This document shows positions 1-9,070 of a stretch of DNA of 64,000 nt, piece by piece. The notes below the pieces were generated by a model, which searched no databases, had not been told where the DNA came from, and worked only from the letters and a program-made list of their open reading frames with translations. Within the stretch, counting starts at the first letter, position 1. The number at the start of each line of letters is the position of its first letter. This DNA is from CAVPWP01 sp963709395. GTDB taxonomy: Bacteria > Pseudomonadota > Alphaproteobacteria > Rhodobacterales > Rhodobacteraceae. The stretch covers positions 248,001 through 312,000 of the forward strand of contig CAVPWP010000012.1 in assembly GCA_963709395.1 (NCBI GenBank), in the 5' to 3' direction. The translations under genes and the position numbers were made by a program.

Positions 1-2059
1 TCGGCGGTGTTCGACGACCAGCGCGGGCATCTCTTCCCGTGGCTGCCGGTGTTCTTCGGGGCGGGCATCGGGATCTACTTCGCGCTCGGGTCCGAACCCT
101 CGGCGGCGGTCTGGGGCGGCCTGACCCTGGCAGCGGGTGCGTTGGTGGTCCTGACAGCCGTGAGCCGGGCGACCGCGCCGCTTGTCATCGCGCCGCTGGC
201 GCTGGTCCTCGGTCTCCTCGCTGCCGGCGTGCGCACGCATCTTGTGGCCGAGACCGTGCTGACCTTCCGCTACTATGGCCCGGTCGAGGGGCGGATCGTC
301 GGCGTGGACCGCTCCGCCTCGGACGCGGTGCGGCTGACGCTGGACCGGGTGGTGCTGCGCGATGTGCGGCCCGCGCGCACGCCGGCCCGGGTGCGGGTGT
401 CGCTCCATGGCGACCAGCGCTGGATCACGCCCGAGCCCGGACTGACGGTCATCCTGACCGGACACCTGTCGCCGCCGCAGGGACCGGTGGAGCCCGGCGG
501 ATTCGACTTCCGTCGGCAGGCCTGGTTTCAGGGGTTGGGGGCGGTGGGCTATACCCGCACGCCCGTCCTTGCCCTGCGCGCGGCCGACGAGGGGCGCGCG
601 GGCCTGTCGGTGTTCCGGCTGCGCATGGCGATCTCGGGCTACGTTCAGGCCGCACTGCCGGGGCAGGCGGGGGCCTTCGCCGCGGCGATCACCACGGGCG
701 ACCGGTCGGGCATCGACGGGGCGGTGATGGAGGATCTGCGGATCTCGAACCTTGCGCATCTTCTGGCCATCTCGGGGCTGCACATGGGGCTTCTGACGGG
801 CTTCGTCTTCGCGGCCCTGCGCTATGGCATGGCGCTGGTGCCGGGCGTCGCGCTGCGCTGGCCGACCAAGAAGATCGCCGCGATAGGCGCGCTGGCGGCC
901 GGGGCGGTCTATCTGGCGCTTTCGGGCGGGAACGTGGCGACGGAGCGCGCCTTCATCATGGTCGCGGTGATGCTGGTCGCCGTGCTTCTCGACCGGCGCG
1001 CGCTGACGCTGCGCGCGGTGGCGCTGGCCGCGCTGATCGTGCTGGCGCTGCGGCCCGAGGCGCTGACCGGGCCGGGGTTCCAGATGTCCTTCGCCGCCAC
1101 CACGGCGCTGGTCGCGGTCTTCGGCTGGCTGCGCGACCGACGCGCGCCGGGTGAAGGGCGGCGCCTGCCACGCTGGGCGGTGCCGGTGGCGGCTGTGGTG
1201 ATCTCGTCGGCGGTGGCCGGGCTGGCCACGGCGCCCATCGCGGCGGCGCATTTCAACCGGGTGCCGCATTACGGGCTTGTCGCCAACCTTGTCTCGGTCC
1301 CGCTGATGGGGACGGTGATCATCCCCGCCGCGGTGCTGGCGGCGCTTCTGGCGCCGTTCGGCGGGGCCTGGCTGGGGCTGGCGATCATGGAACCCGCGAT
1401 CCTGTGGATCCTTGCCGTCGCCAGGCGGGTGGCGTCCTGGGAGGGGGCGGTCAGCCATGTGGTGACCCCGCAGCCCTGGATCCTGCCGATGCTGGTGCTG
1501 GGGCTCTTGTGGCTGATCCTGTGGCAGGGACGGGCACGGGCCTTGGGGCTTGCCCCTGCGGCGCTGGCGCTTGCGCTCTGGCCCATGACCGAACGTCCAG
1601 CGCTTCTGATCGCGGACACCGGCGGGCTGGTGGGCCTGCTGACCGAGGAGGGGCGGGCAGTCTCCAAGGCGCGCGGCGACGGGTTCGCGGCGTCGTCCTG
1701 GCTCGAGAACGACGGGGACGGCGCCGATCAGGAGGCCGCCGCCGCGCGCGCGGGATTCGGCGGGGATCGGGGCCAGGTCACCTTCCGGCTTGCCGAGGTG
1801 CGGGCGGTGCATCTGACCGGGCGCGGTGCAACCGATCGCCTGGCCGAGGCCTGCGCCGGGGCCGATCTTGTTATCCTTGCGGGCCGTGCGGAGGGTTCGG
1901 ACGCGGGTCGGCGGGTGCAGGGTCATCGACCGCGACACGCTGGCCAAAACCGGCGCGGTGGCGGTCCATGCGGACGCAGAGGGTCTGCGGCTGGTCAGCG
2001 TGGCAGACAGCACCGGGCGTCGGCGCTGGAACGCGGCGCTTCAGGCCTCCCGGAACTAG
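1..2059 (+). CDS. comEC: ComEC/Rec2 family DNA-uptake channel (5' partial, frameshifted near the C terminus)
   Basis: This is an inner-membrane protein of the ComEC/Rec2 family, which moves single-stranded DNA across the cytoplasmic membrane during natural transformation. The frame is open to base 1, so the true start probably lies upstream. A DUF4131-like N-terminal region is followed by the competence domain with the hallmark LLAISGLHMGLLTG motif about 250 residues in, then many hydrophobic helices. The frame containing LVILAGRAEG degenerates after about 1885. A frame shifted by one base reads GGCRVIDRDTLAKTGAVAVH, the expected ComEC tail, and stops at 2059. One extra base between about 1865 and 1915 explains this. 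It converges on lexA. The family call is firm; whether the gene is really broken is uncertain. Confidence 0.88.
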
Positions 2060-2072
2060 GCGTCAACAGCCT

Positions 2073-2771
2073 TCAATAGCTGCGGATGAGACCCACGAGC
2101 CGGCCCTGCACCTTGACCTGATCGTCGCGGTAGACCCGCGTTTCATAGGCCGGGTTCGCGGCTTCGAGCGCGATCATGCTGCCGTTCTGGCGGAACCGCT
2201 TGAGCGTGGCTTCCTGGTCCTCGACCAGCGCCACGACGATGTCGCCGTTGTGGGCGGTCGCGGTTTCCAGCACCACGACGATGTCGCCATCGTTGATGCC
2301 GGCGTCGATCATCGAATCGCCCTTCACCTCGAGCGCGTAGTGATGGCCCTTGCCCGACAGCATCTGGCCGGGCACGGCGACGTTGTGGCTGACTTCCGAA
2401 ATCGCCTCGATCGGGACACCGGCGGCGATGCGGCCCATGACCGGTACCTCGATCGCGTGCACCTCGACCGAGACTGCGGCAGGCGGCGGCGGGGCGGAGG
2501 GTCGGTCGCCCTCGATCACCCTTGGTCTGAAGCCGGTCGCGGAGCCGGACTCGAGCGCCTCGGGCAGCTTGACGATTTCCAGCGCGCGGGCGCGGTGCGG
2601 CAGGCGGCGGACGAAGCCGCGTTCTTCCAGTGCGGTGATCAGACGGTGGATGCCGGACTTCGACCGCAGGTCAAGCGCATCCTTCATCTCGTCGAACGAC
2701 GGGGGCACACCGTCGCGCGCGACCCGCTTGTTGATGAAATCGAGAAGTTCCAGTTGCTTGCGCGTCAACAC
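2073..2771 (-). CDS. lexA: LexA, SOS-response repressor and self-cleaving protease
   Basis: LexA represses DNA-damage genes and cleaves itself when RecA filaments form. The N-terminal winged helix includes PPSFDEMKDALDL and SKSGIHRLITALEERGF. A proline-rich linker leads to the S24 peptidase domain: the Ala117-Gly118 cleavage site (RIAAGVP), nucleophile Ser153 (VKGDSMIDAG) and general-base Lys191 (EATLKRF). The GTG at 2771 is preferred to the TTG at 2789 because GGAGG lies 8 bases before it and the protein then begins with the usual LTRKQLELLDFI. The length of 232 residues is normal for alphaproteobacteria. An SOS box overlaps its promoter, so it should repress itself. It lies downstream of moeA on the same strand but has its own promoter. 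Confidence 0.97.
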   Translation of the reverse strand: MLTRKQLELLDFINKRVARDGVPPSFDEMKDALDLRSKSGIHRLITALEERGFVRRLPHRARALEIVKLPEALESGSATGFRPRVIEGDRPSAPPPPAAVSVEVHAIEVPVMGRIAAGVPIEAISEVSHNVAVPGQMLSGKGHHYALEVKGDSMIDAGINDGDIVVVLETATAHNGDIVVALVEDQEATLKRFRQNGSMIALEAANPAYETRVYRDDQVKVQGRLVGLIRSY

Positions 2772-2825
2772 TGCCGAAGCCTCCGCCAAAGGGCGCCCTG
2801 TTGTCGTTACGGGCGTTCGGGGGAT

Positions 2826-2840
2826 GTTCTACGCGCGTTC
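2826..2840 (-). promoter_or_regulatory. LexA operator (SOS box), GTTC-N7-GTTC
   Basis: The sequence GTTCTACGCGCGTTC matches the alphaproteobacterial LexA box exactly, two GTTC half-sites separated by 7 bases. It lies 55 bases upstream of the lexA GTG and covers the -10 element, so bound LexA would block transcription of its own gene. Confidence 0.9.
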
Positions 2841-2854
2841 CCGTTTTGTGTCAA
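2826..2854 (-). promoter_or_regulatory. lexA promoter, TTGACA-17-TAGAAC
   Basis: Read on the minus strand, a perfect -35 hexamer TTGACA (2854 to 2849) is followed by a 17-base spacer and TAGAAC as -10 (2831 to 2826). The -10 is embedded in the SOS box. Spacing and overlap are ideal for a sigma-70-type promoter under LexA autoregulation. Confidence 0.8.
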
Positions 2855-2863
2855 CTTTTACGT

Positions 2864-4037
2864 TCAAAGGGGCAGATAGTCCACGACCTCACCCGCGGCG
2901 CGCGGGCCGTCGCCGATGGGGCGCACCAGTAGCGCGTTCGCCTCGGACAGCACCGACAGGAGCGAGCTGTCCTGACGGTCGAAGGCGCGAATGCCGGTGT
3001 CGTCGACAGTGGCGCGCATGTAGTGTTCACGCGGACCGTTCGGGGCCAGCGGGGCGGTCAGGCGGGCCTGGCGGCGCGGGGCCGGCCGGGCGGGCAACCC
3101 CTGCATCGCCTCGAGCAGCGGCAGAACGAATAGCCGCGCACAGACGATGGCCGAGACCGGGTTGCCCGGCAGGCCCAGCATGACCGCTGACCCCATCCGC
3201 CCGGCCATGAGCGGCTTGCCGGGGCGCATGGCGATCCGGTGGAAGGCAAGTGCCAGGCCAAGCTCCTGCGCCACCGGCCCCACGAGGTCGTGGTCCCCGA
3301 CCGACGCGCCGCCGATCGTGACGACAACGTCGGCGCCCTCGGCGGCGCGGAACGCCGCGCGCAGGGACCACTCGGTGTCGCGGGCGATGGGCAGCATGCG
3401 CGCGATGCCGCCCGCATCCTCGACCATGGCGGCCAGGGCAAAGGCGTTCGACGCGACGATCTGGTCGTCGCGCGGCACCTCGCCGGGCATCACCAGTTCG
3501 TCGCCGGTGGCGATCAGCGCCACCTCGGGGCGGCGCGCGACCGTCACCTCGCCGAGGTTCATCGCGGCGAGGCGCGCCAGGTCCACGGCGCGCAGCCGGC
3601 GCGGACCGGGCAGCGTGTCGCCGGCGCGGAAGTCGGCCCCGGCGGGGCGGATGTTGGTCTGGCCGCCCGCATCTGGTCCCAGGGTGATCTGGCCGTCCGT
3701 GGCCGTGACATCTCTCCTGAATGACGACCCGCGTTGCGCCCTCGGGCACCGGGGCGCCGGTGAAGATGCGCACGGCCTCTCCCGCGCCGACCCGCCCGGA
3801 GTGGCCCGCCCCGGCGGCGGCGGTGCCGATCACGCGGAAAGACGCGCCCGGAACGGCGGTTTCGGCGGCGATGGCATAACCGTCCATCGCCGAGGCGGCG
3901 AAGGGAGGCTGGTCGCGCCCGGCGCGCGCGTCGCCTAGCAGCACACGATGCGCGGCGGCCCGCAGCGGGACGGTTTCAGGAGTCGGCGCCGGAGCGAGCG
4001 CGAAGACCTGCGCCAGCGCCTCGTCGACGGAAATCAC
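2864..4037 (-). CDS. moeA: Molybdopterin molybdenumtransferase MoeA (frameshifted)
   Basis: MoeA inserts molybdate into adenylylated molybdopterin, the last step of basic molybdenum-cofactor synthesis. The N-terminal frame (MISVDEALAQVFALAP, FAASAMDGYAI, RIFTGAPVPEGATRVVIQE) is lost near 3715. The C-terminal part (VALIATGDELVMPGE, VVTIGGASVGDHDLV, GLPGNPVSAIVCARLFVLP) continues in a frame shifted by one base. CAGGAGAGATGTC would read correctly as CAGGAGGATGTC, so one extra base is enough. The joined protein has about 390 residues, normal for MoeA. The start ATG overlaps the moaC stop as ATGA, so the two are translationally coupled. If the shift is real the protein is inactive. Confidence 0.9.
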
Positions 4038-4552
4038 TTGCTGCCCCCGGGGCCGCTTTCCGCGCCGTTCTCGGAGTCAGCCTCGTAGATGCCGGATTTG
4101 CCGCCTGTCTTGCGCAGAAGGCGGATGCCGCCGATCTCCATGCCCTTGCCCGCCGATTTCACCATGTCGTAGACGGTCAGGCAGGCGGTCGACACGGCGG
4201 TCAGCGCCTCCATCTCGACGCCGGTCGGGCCAGTCGTGCGCACGGTGGCGGTGACGCGCAGGCCGGGCAGGGCAGGGTCGGGGGCGATGTCCACGGCGAC
4301 CTTCGCGAGCGCCAGCGGGTGGCAGAGCGGGATCAGCTCGGCCGTCTTCTTGGCGCCCATGATCCCCGCAAGGCGGGCCACGCCGATGACGTCGCCCTTC
4401 TCGGCCGCAGCCCCGGTGATGAGGTCCAGCGTAGCCGCGGGCATCCGGACGAAGCCCTCGGCCACGGCTTCGCGCGCCGTGTCGGCCTTTCCCGAGACAT
4501 CGACCATATGGGCCGCGCCGCCCGCGTCGAAATGCGTGAGCTTCGGCATCAT
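4034..4552 (-). CDS. moaC: Cyclic pyranopterin monophosphate synthase MoaC
   Basis: MoaC converts the MoaA product, a cyclohydro-GTP, to cyclic pyranopterin monophosphate in molybdenum-cofactor synthesis. The 172-residue protein carries the family signatures: LTHFDAGGAAHMVDVSGK at the start, KKTAELIPLCHPLAL in the middle, TGVEMEALTAVSTACLTVYDM, and a C-terminal KTGGKSGIY with the catalytic lysine. Its ATGATG start overlaps the trpC stop (ATGA), and its own stop overlaps the moeA start, giving a tight trpC-moaC-moeA operon on the minus strand. This pairing of a tryptophan gene with molybdenum-cofactor genes is common in Rhodobacterales. Either of the first two ATGs could be used. Confidence 0.97.
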   Translation of the reverse strand: MMPKLTHFDAGGAAHMVDVSGKADTAREAVAEGFVRMPAATLDLITGAAAEKGDVIGVARLAGIMGAKKTAELIPLCHPLALAKVAVDIAPDPALPGLRVTATVRTTGPTGVEMEALTAVSTACLTVYDMVKSAGKGMEIGGIRLLRKTGGKSGIYEADSENGAESGPGGSK

Positions 4553-5361
4553 TCGCCCCGCAGCGGAACGTAGGGCCGGGCCAGAAGAGTGCGGGTTGCC
4601 GCCTCGACATCGGGCTGGCGCATCAGACTTTCGCCGATCAGGAACCGCCGCACGCCGAAGCGCGCAAGATCGGCCAGGTCCTCGGGGGTCGATAGGCCGG
4701 ATTCGGAGATCAGGGCCTTGTCGAGAGGCGCACGGCGCGCGAGGCGCCGGGTCGTGCCGACATCGGTCTCGAAGGTGCGCAGGTCACGATTGTTGATGCC
4801 CAGCAGCGGCGAGGACAGCCGCGCCGCGCGCTCGAGTTCGGATTCGTCATGGACCTCGACAAGGACATCCATGCGCCAGTGCCGCGCGGCGGCCTCAAGC
4901 TCGGCGGCCAGCGCGTCGTCGACCGAGGCCAGGATGATCAGGATGCAGTCGGCCCCCCAGGCGCGGGCTTCGGCCACCTGGTAGGTGTCGTACATGAAAT
5001 CCTTGCGCAGCACCGGCAGGCTGGTCGCCGCGCGGGCCTGGCCCAGAAATTCGGGCGCGCCCTGGAAGGACGGGGTGTCGGTCAGCACCGACAGACAGGC
5101 GGCCCCCCCGGCCTGATAGGCGGCGGCGATGGCAGCGGGGTCGAAGTCGGCGCGGATCAGGCCCTTCGAGGGGCTGGCCTTCTTCACCTCGGCGATGAGG
5201 CCGTAGCCCGATTGCGACGCGGTCTCGAGCGCGCGGGCGAAGCCGCGGACGGGCGGGGCGGAGCGGGCCGCGGACTCGACCTGCGAGAGCGGCCGCGCGG
5301 TCTTGGCGGCGGCGATCTCGTCGAGCTTGTAGGCCTTGATACGGTCGAGTGCGCTGGTCAT
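4549..5361 (-). CDS. trpC: Indole-3-glycerol phosphate synthase TrpC
   Basis: TrpC closes the indole ring in tryptophan synthesis, turning carboxyphenylaminodeoxyribulose phosphate into indole-3-glycerol phosphate. The 270-residue TIM barrel shows the canonical motifs in order: LIAEVKKASPSKGLI with the catalytic lysine and phosphate-binding serine, LRKDFMYDTYQVAEA, GADCILII, VEVHDESEL, GINNRDLRTF and ISESGL. Length is typical of a stand-alone TrpC rather than a TrpC-TrpF fusion. It is the first gene of the overlapping trpC-moaC-moeA run. About 210 bp separate it from the divergent exporter gene, leaving room for promoters on both sides, but no clear attenuator or TRAP-like leader was recognised. 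Confidence 0.97.
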   Translation of the reverse strand: MTSALDRIKAYKLDEIAAAKTARPLSQVESAARSAPPVRGFARALETASQSGYGLIAEVKKASPSKGLIRADFDPAAIAAAYQAGGAACLSVLTDTPSFQGAPEFLGQARAATSLPVLRKDFMYDTYQVAEARAWGADCILIILASVDDALAAELEAAARHWRMDVLVEVHDESELERAARLSSPLLGINNRDLRTFETDVGTTRRLARRAPLDKALISESGLSTPEDLADLARFGVRRFLIGESLMRQPDVEAATRTLLARPYVPLRGE

Positions 5362-5570
5362 GCGCTTGGATTACCGCGCAGCACGCGCGAGGGGAAGGGG
5401 CAAGGGGCCTGCGTGGCTTGGGGACGGGTCAGGGGGCTCTGCCCGCCGGGCCGCAGGTGGCCCGTTCCCCCGAGTGTTTTCGAAAGAGAAGAGCGCGCGG
5501 CAAGCTTGGGGCGGGCTTCTTGACAGCAGCGGGCGGGACCGTCACGGGGGAAGACGAAGGAGAGGCGACG

Positions 5571-6500
5571 ATGCCGGAACGCCGAGAGATGGATGCCGCG
5601 GGCGCGGTGATGCTTGTGGGGTTCGCGGCTCTTCTGGGCTTCAACCAGGTCGTCATCAAGGTGGTGAACGAAGGGTTGCAGCCCGTGTTCTTCGCGGCAT
5701 TGCGCTCGTTCGGGGCGACTGCCTGCCTCTGGCTCTGGATGTCGGTGCGCGGACGGCGGCCGCGGATCGCGCCGGGAACGGCGCCTGCCGGGGTGCTGGC
5801 CGGGGTGATCTTCGCCACCGAGTTCGTCTTTCTCTTTCTCGCGCTCGACCTGACCACGGTCACGCGGACCAGCGTGATCTTCTACTCGATGCCGGTCTGG
5901 CTGGCGCTGGGGGCGCATCTGCTCTTGCCGGGCGAACGCATCACGCCGGGCAAGGCGCTGGGGCTGGCGGTAGCGTTCTCGGGCGTGGCCTGGGCGATTC
6001 TCGACCGGCCGGCGGGCGGCGAGGCGTCGCTTGCGGGCGATCTCTGCGCGCTGGGGGCGGCGCTGGGATGGGCGTCGATCGTGCTGGCCGCGCGGGGCAC
6101 GCGGCTGCGCGAGCTGTCACCCGACATGCAGATGTTCTGGCAGGTGTCGGTCTCGGGGCCGATCCTGCTGGCGCTGTCGCTGGCCTTCGGCCCCTTCATC
6201 CGTGATCTCGCGCCGATCCACCTCTGGGGGCTGGGGTTCCAGATCGTCGTGATGGTGTCCTTCGGTTTCGTCTTCTGGTTCTGGCTTTTGTCGATCTATC
6301 CGGCGGCGGGGGTGGCGTCCTTCAGCTTTCTCGCGCCGATCTTCGGCTTTTCCTTCGGCTGGCTGATCCTTGGTGAAGAGGTGGGGTGGTCGCTGGCCGG
6401 TGCGCTGGCGCTGGTCTCGGTGGGGCTGGTGCTGATCAACCGGCCGGCAAAGGCCCGGCCGGTCGATCGGTCCCAGGCTCAGGTGCCGCAGAACGTCTGA
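5571..6500 (+). CDS. EamA/DMT-family transporter
   Basis: This is a drug/metabolite-transporter superfamily permease of 309 residues with about ten hydrophobic helices arranged as two EamA repeats. Examples are AVMLVGFAALLGFNQVVIKV at the N terminus and FSFLAPIFGFSFGWLILGEE near the end of the second repeat, the typical EamA closing motif. Such proteins usually export small metabolites, but the substrate cannot be read from sequence. The ATG at 5571 is chosen because AAGGAG lies 8 bases upstream and it begins just before the first helix; an open frame runs further upstream without another good ribosome-binding site. Its end overlaps the convergent selO gene by 22 bp. Confidence 0.88.
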   Translation: MPERREMDAAGAVMLVGFAALLGFNQVVIKVVNEGLQPVFFAALRSFGATACLWLWMSVRGRRPRIAPGTAPAGVLAGVIFATEFVFLFLALDLTTVTRTSVIFYSMPVWLALGAHLLLPGERITPGKALGLAVAFSGVAWAILDRPAGGEASLAGDLCALGAALGWASIVLAARGTRLRELSPDMQMFWQVSVSGPILLALSLAFGPFIRDLAPIHLWGLGFQIVVMVSFGFVFWFWLLSIYPAAGVASFSFLAPIFGFSFGWLILGEEVGWSLAGALALVSVGLVLINRPAKARPVDRSQAQVPQNV

Positions 6501-7918
6501 GTGACTTCCTCGTCGCGGGTTGGCGGGGCGGTGAGATCCGCCTGATCGGGCTGGTCGTCGAACGGCCGGGCCAGCACCGTCAGAAGCCGCTCGAAGGGCG
6601 CGTGATCCCCGGACAGCGCCGCGGCGATCGCCTCTTCCACACGGTGGTTGCGGGGGATGAAGGCGGGGTTCGCGGCCTTGAGGGTAGCGGCGCGGTCTTC
6701 GGGCGTCGCCCCCTCGCGGTCGAGACGGGCGACCCAGCGCGCGTGCCAGTCGTAATAGGGGGCCGGGTCGGCGAAAGCCGCCGCCGCGCTGCCGTCGCCA
6801 AGGCCGCGGAAAGCGTTGGTGAAGTCGGCGCGGCCGGCGGCCATGGCATCGAGGAGGGCGTGGGCAAGTTGCGCGTCGTCCTCGTCGGCGGTGGTCAGGC
6901 CGAGCTTGGCGCGGAACACCTCCGTCCACGCCGACTGGAACTGCGGCGCGAAGTCGTGGACGGCGGCGGTCGCGGCCTCGATCGCCGCGTTTCGGTCGCC
7001 CGCCATCAGCGGCAGCAGGCAGGTGGCGAACTGCGCGAGGTTCCAGACCAGGATGTCGGGCTGGTTGTTGTAGGCGTACCGACCGTGGTGGTCGATCGAG
7101 GAATAAACCGTCTCGGGGTGGTAGCTGTCCATGAAGGCGCAGGGGCCGTAGTCGATGGTCTCGCCCGAGATCGCCGTGTTGTCGGTGTTCATCACCCCGT
7201 GGATGAAGCCCACGCCCATCCATTGCGCCACAAGCCGCGCCTGCCGCGCGATGACGGCGTTCAGCAGGTCGAGCGGGGTTTCGGCCTGAGGGTAGTGGCG
7301 TGCGATGACGTGAGCGGTCAGCGTGCGCAAACCCTCCTCGTCCTGGCGCGAGGCGAAGAACTGGAAGGTGCCGACACGGATGTGGCTTTGCGCCACGCGG
7401 GCCAGAACCGCGCCGGGCAGCGGGCGTTCGCGCAGCACGATCTCGCCCGTGGTCACGGCGGCCAAAGCGCGGGTGGTGGGGATGCCAAGCGCGTGCATCG
7501 CCTCGGAGACGATGTATTCCCGCAAGACAGGGCCAAGCCACGCGCGCCCGTCGCCCATGCGGCTGTAGGGCGTGCGCCCCGCGCCCTTGAGCTGGATGTC
7601 GCGGCGGAGGCCGTCGCGGCCCACGACCTCGCCCAGCAGGATCGCGCGGCCGTCGCCAAGCTGCGGCGACCAGCCGCCGAACTGGTGCCCGGCATAGGCC
7701 TGCGCCAGCGGATCGGCGCCGGGCGGCACGGCGTTCCCGGCCAGCACCGCCACGCCCTCCGGCGCGGCCAGCGCGGCGGGGTCGATGCCCAGATCGCGGG
7801 CCAGCGCATCGTTCACACGGATCAGCGCGGGCGCGCGCACCGGCGTCGGCGCAAGCCGCGTGTAGAAACGGTCGGGCAGCCGCGCGTAGCTGTTGTCGAA
7901 GGGAATGTGGATCGTCAT
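6479..7918 (-). CDS. selO: Protein adenylyltransferase SelO (YdiU/UPF0061 family)
   Basis: SelO is a pseudokinase-fold enzyme that transfers AMP to Ser, Thr or Tyr of target proteins and is linked to redox homeostasis. The 479-residue protein has the family landmarks: AYAGHQFGGWSPQLGDGRA near the N terminus, LKGAGRTPYSRMGDGRAWL, the metal/ATP-binding VMNTDNTAISGETIDYGPCAFMD, and SIDHHGRYAYNNQP. The C terminus ends in TFCGT, with cysteine where animal SelO has selenocysteine. The internal ATG at 7918 is chosen because the family starts with a short tail before FDNSYARLPDRFY and GGAGG precedes it. It converges on and overlaps the exporter gene, so the two transcripts are antisense at their ends. 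Confidence 0.95.
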   Translation of the reverse strand: MTIHIPFDNSYARLPDRFYTRLAPTPVRAPALIRVNDALARDLGIDPAALAAPEGVAVLAGNAVPPGADPLAQAYAGHQFGGWSPQLGDGRAILLGEVVGRDGLRRDIQLKGAGRTPYSRMGDGRAWLGPVLREYIVSEAMHALGIPTTRALAAVTTGEIVLRERPLPGAVLARVAQSHIRVGTFQFFASRQDEEGLRTLTAHVIARHYPQAETPLDLLNAVIARQARLVAQWMGVGFIHGVMNTDNTAISGETIDYGPCAFMDSYHPETVYSSIDHHGRYAYNNQPDILVWNLAQFATCLLPLMAGDRNAAIEAATAAVHDFAPQFQSAWTEVFRAKLGLTTADEDDAQLAHALLDAMAAGRADFTNAFRGLGDGSAAAAFADPAPYYDWHARWVARLDREGATPEDRAATLKAANPAFIPRNHRVEEAIAAALSGDHAPFERLLTVLARPFDDQPDQADLTAPPTRDEEVTQTFCGT

Positions 7919-7970
7919 GGGGCCTCCGTCTGGACCCATAGGTGGGGCCGCGATTGGGCCACGTCCAGTC

Positions 7971-8432
7971 TCAACCCGCGCCTTGGGCGACCCAGGACAT
8001 CAGGTGGTAGCGGTCGCGCGGGCTGAACCCGAGCCGGGCGTAGAAACGGTGGGCGACGGCGTTGTCCTCATCCACCTCGAGATGCAGCGCGCGCAGGCCG
8101 CTGCCCTCCAGCGTCGCGATCAGCGCGCGCAGAGCCTCCGACCCCATGCCGCGGCCGCGTACGGCCTCGCGGATGAAGAGCTCGTCGATGAACCCGTCGA
8201 GGCCGCCGAATTCGACCGACCAGCCGAAGGTCACGACCACATAGCCCACCGGGGCGCGGCGCGGACCGATGAACCAGACCGCGCCATGCGGGCTTCCGGC
8301 CAGAAGCGGCGACAGGGCGGCACGGCGGTGATCCGCCGTCGTGTCGATGCGCTCGAAGGCGTGGTAGGCCGCGACCATGGGCAGAAGCCGGTCGATGTCG
8401 TCGGGCCCGGCAAGGTGAAGATGGGCGGTCAT
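7971..8432 (-). CDS. GNAT-family N-acetyltransferase
   Basis: The 153-residue protein has the GCN5-related acetyltransferase fold. The acetyl-CoA pyrophosphate loop reads RGRGMGSEAL (about residue 90), preceded by the beta strand GFIDELFIREAVRG and followed by the C-terminal EVDEDNAVAHRFYARLGF. The substrate could be a small amine, an antibiotic or a protein N terminus, and cannot be assigned. Its stop overlaps the start region of selO's upstream neighbourhood on the same strand, and its start overlaps the end of the next upstream gene by a few bases, so it is probably transcribed with the secreted protein and the nucleoside hydrolase. Confidence 0.9.
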   Translation of the reverse strand: MTAHLHLAGPDDIDRLLPMVAAYHAFERIDTTADHRRAALSPLLAGSPHGAVWFIGPRRAPVGYVVVTFGWSVEFGGLDGFIDELFIREAVRGRGMGSEALRALIATLEGSGLRALHLEVDEDNAVAHRFYARLGFSPRDRYHLMSWVAQGAG

Positions 8433-9070
8433 TCGTCCGGCGGGGATGCGGGCTGCATCTCCTTGGAGGGTGTCCCGGCGGGCGGGGTTTCGGCGGCCGG
8501 TGTCTCGTCGACCGGGGTCTCGGCGGGCGGCAGCGGCCCCTCGAACCGGCCAGTGATCTGCTGGCCCACCGCTCCGGCCAGCGGGGTGTAGCCGCCGTCG
8601 GGGGTGGGCGCCATCACCATCAACTCGGCCTCGAAGCCGAAGCTGAGTATGCCGTCCGCCGACAGGCTGATGTCGGTGAGCACCGCGTCGGTTTCGCTGT
8701 GTTCGTTCGCCATCATCACCCCTTCGGCATCGCGCAGGTCGATGGTGACGGTCTCGGGCAGCGCGGCGGTGAACGGGCCGAGCTTCAGGCTGAGGATCGG
8801 AAGACCGGGTTCGCCCTGGTCATCGACGGTCATGGCGCCGATGCTGATGACCTCTCCGTCCTTCTCGGTCCGGCGCATCACCGTGGCTTCCCCGGTGTCG
8901 AGGCGACGGGCCGAGACCATGCTTGCCGGGGTGTCGCCGATCACCGCCTCGACGGTGCCGATCACCTCCCAGGCGTCCGACAGGGTCTGGGCCACCGCCG
9001 TGGCGCCGCTCAGGAGGGCCGGCAAGAGGACGCCCATCGCCGCGGCGATACGCAGGGTGCGAGGGGTCAT
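8429..9070 (-). CDS. Predicted secreted protein of unknown function
   Basis: The gene encodes 213 residues, starting MTPRTLRIAAAMGVLLPALL with a clear signal peptide ending at TAVAQ. The mature part is acidic and beta-rich (IGTVEAVIGDTPASMVSARR, VTIDLRDAEGVMMANEHSET) and ends in a low-complexity tail rich in proline, threonine and glutamate (ETPVDETPAAETPPAGTPSK). No known family was recognised. The ATG at 9070 overlaps the TGA of the nucleoside hydrolase as ATGA, fixing the start and showing translational coupling. The stop overlaps the GNAT gene start. The product is probably periplasmic; the proline-rich tail may be a flexible spacer. Confidence 0.75.
   Translation of the reverse strand: MTPRTLRIAAAMGVLLPALLSGATAVAQTLSDAWEVIGTVEAVIGDTPASMVSARRLDTGEATVMRRTEKDGEVISIGAMTVDDQGEPGLPILSLKLGPFTAALPETVTIDLRDAEGVMMANEHSETDAVLTDISLSADGILSFGFEAELMVMAPTPDGGYTPLAGAVGQQITGRFEGPLPPAETPVDETPAAETPPAGTPSKEMQPASPPDE

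Noticed and set aside
1404..2879. Long plus-strand frame antisense to lexA
   Set aside because: It is a shadow of comEC and lexA; LexA has full domain evidence and a promoter, while this frame has arginine-rich, non-protein-like composition.
6117..8026. Long frames on both strands over selO
   Set aside because: They are shifted or antisense readings of selO, with no domain and low-complexity composition typical of GC-rich shadows.
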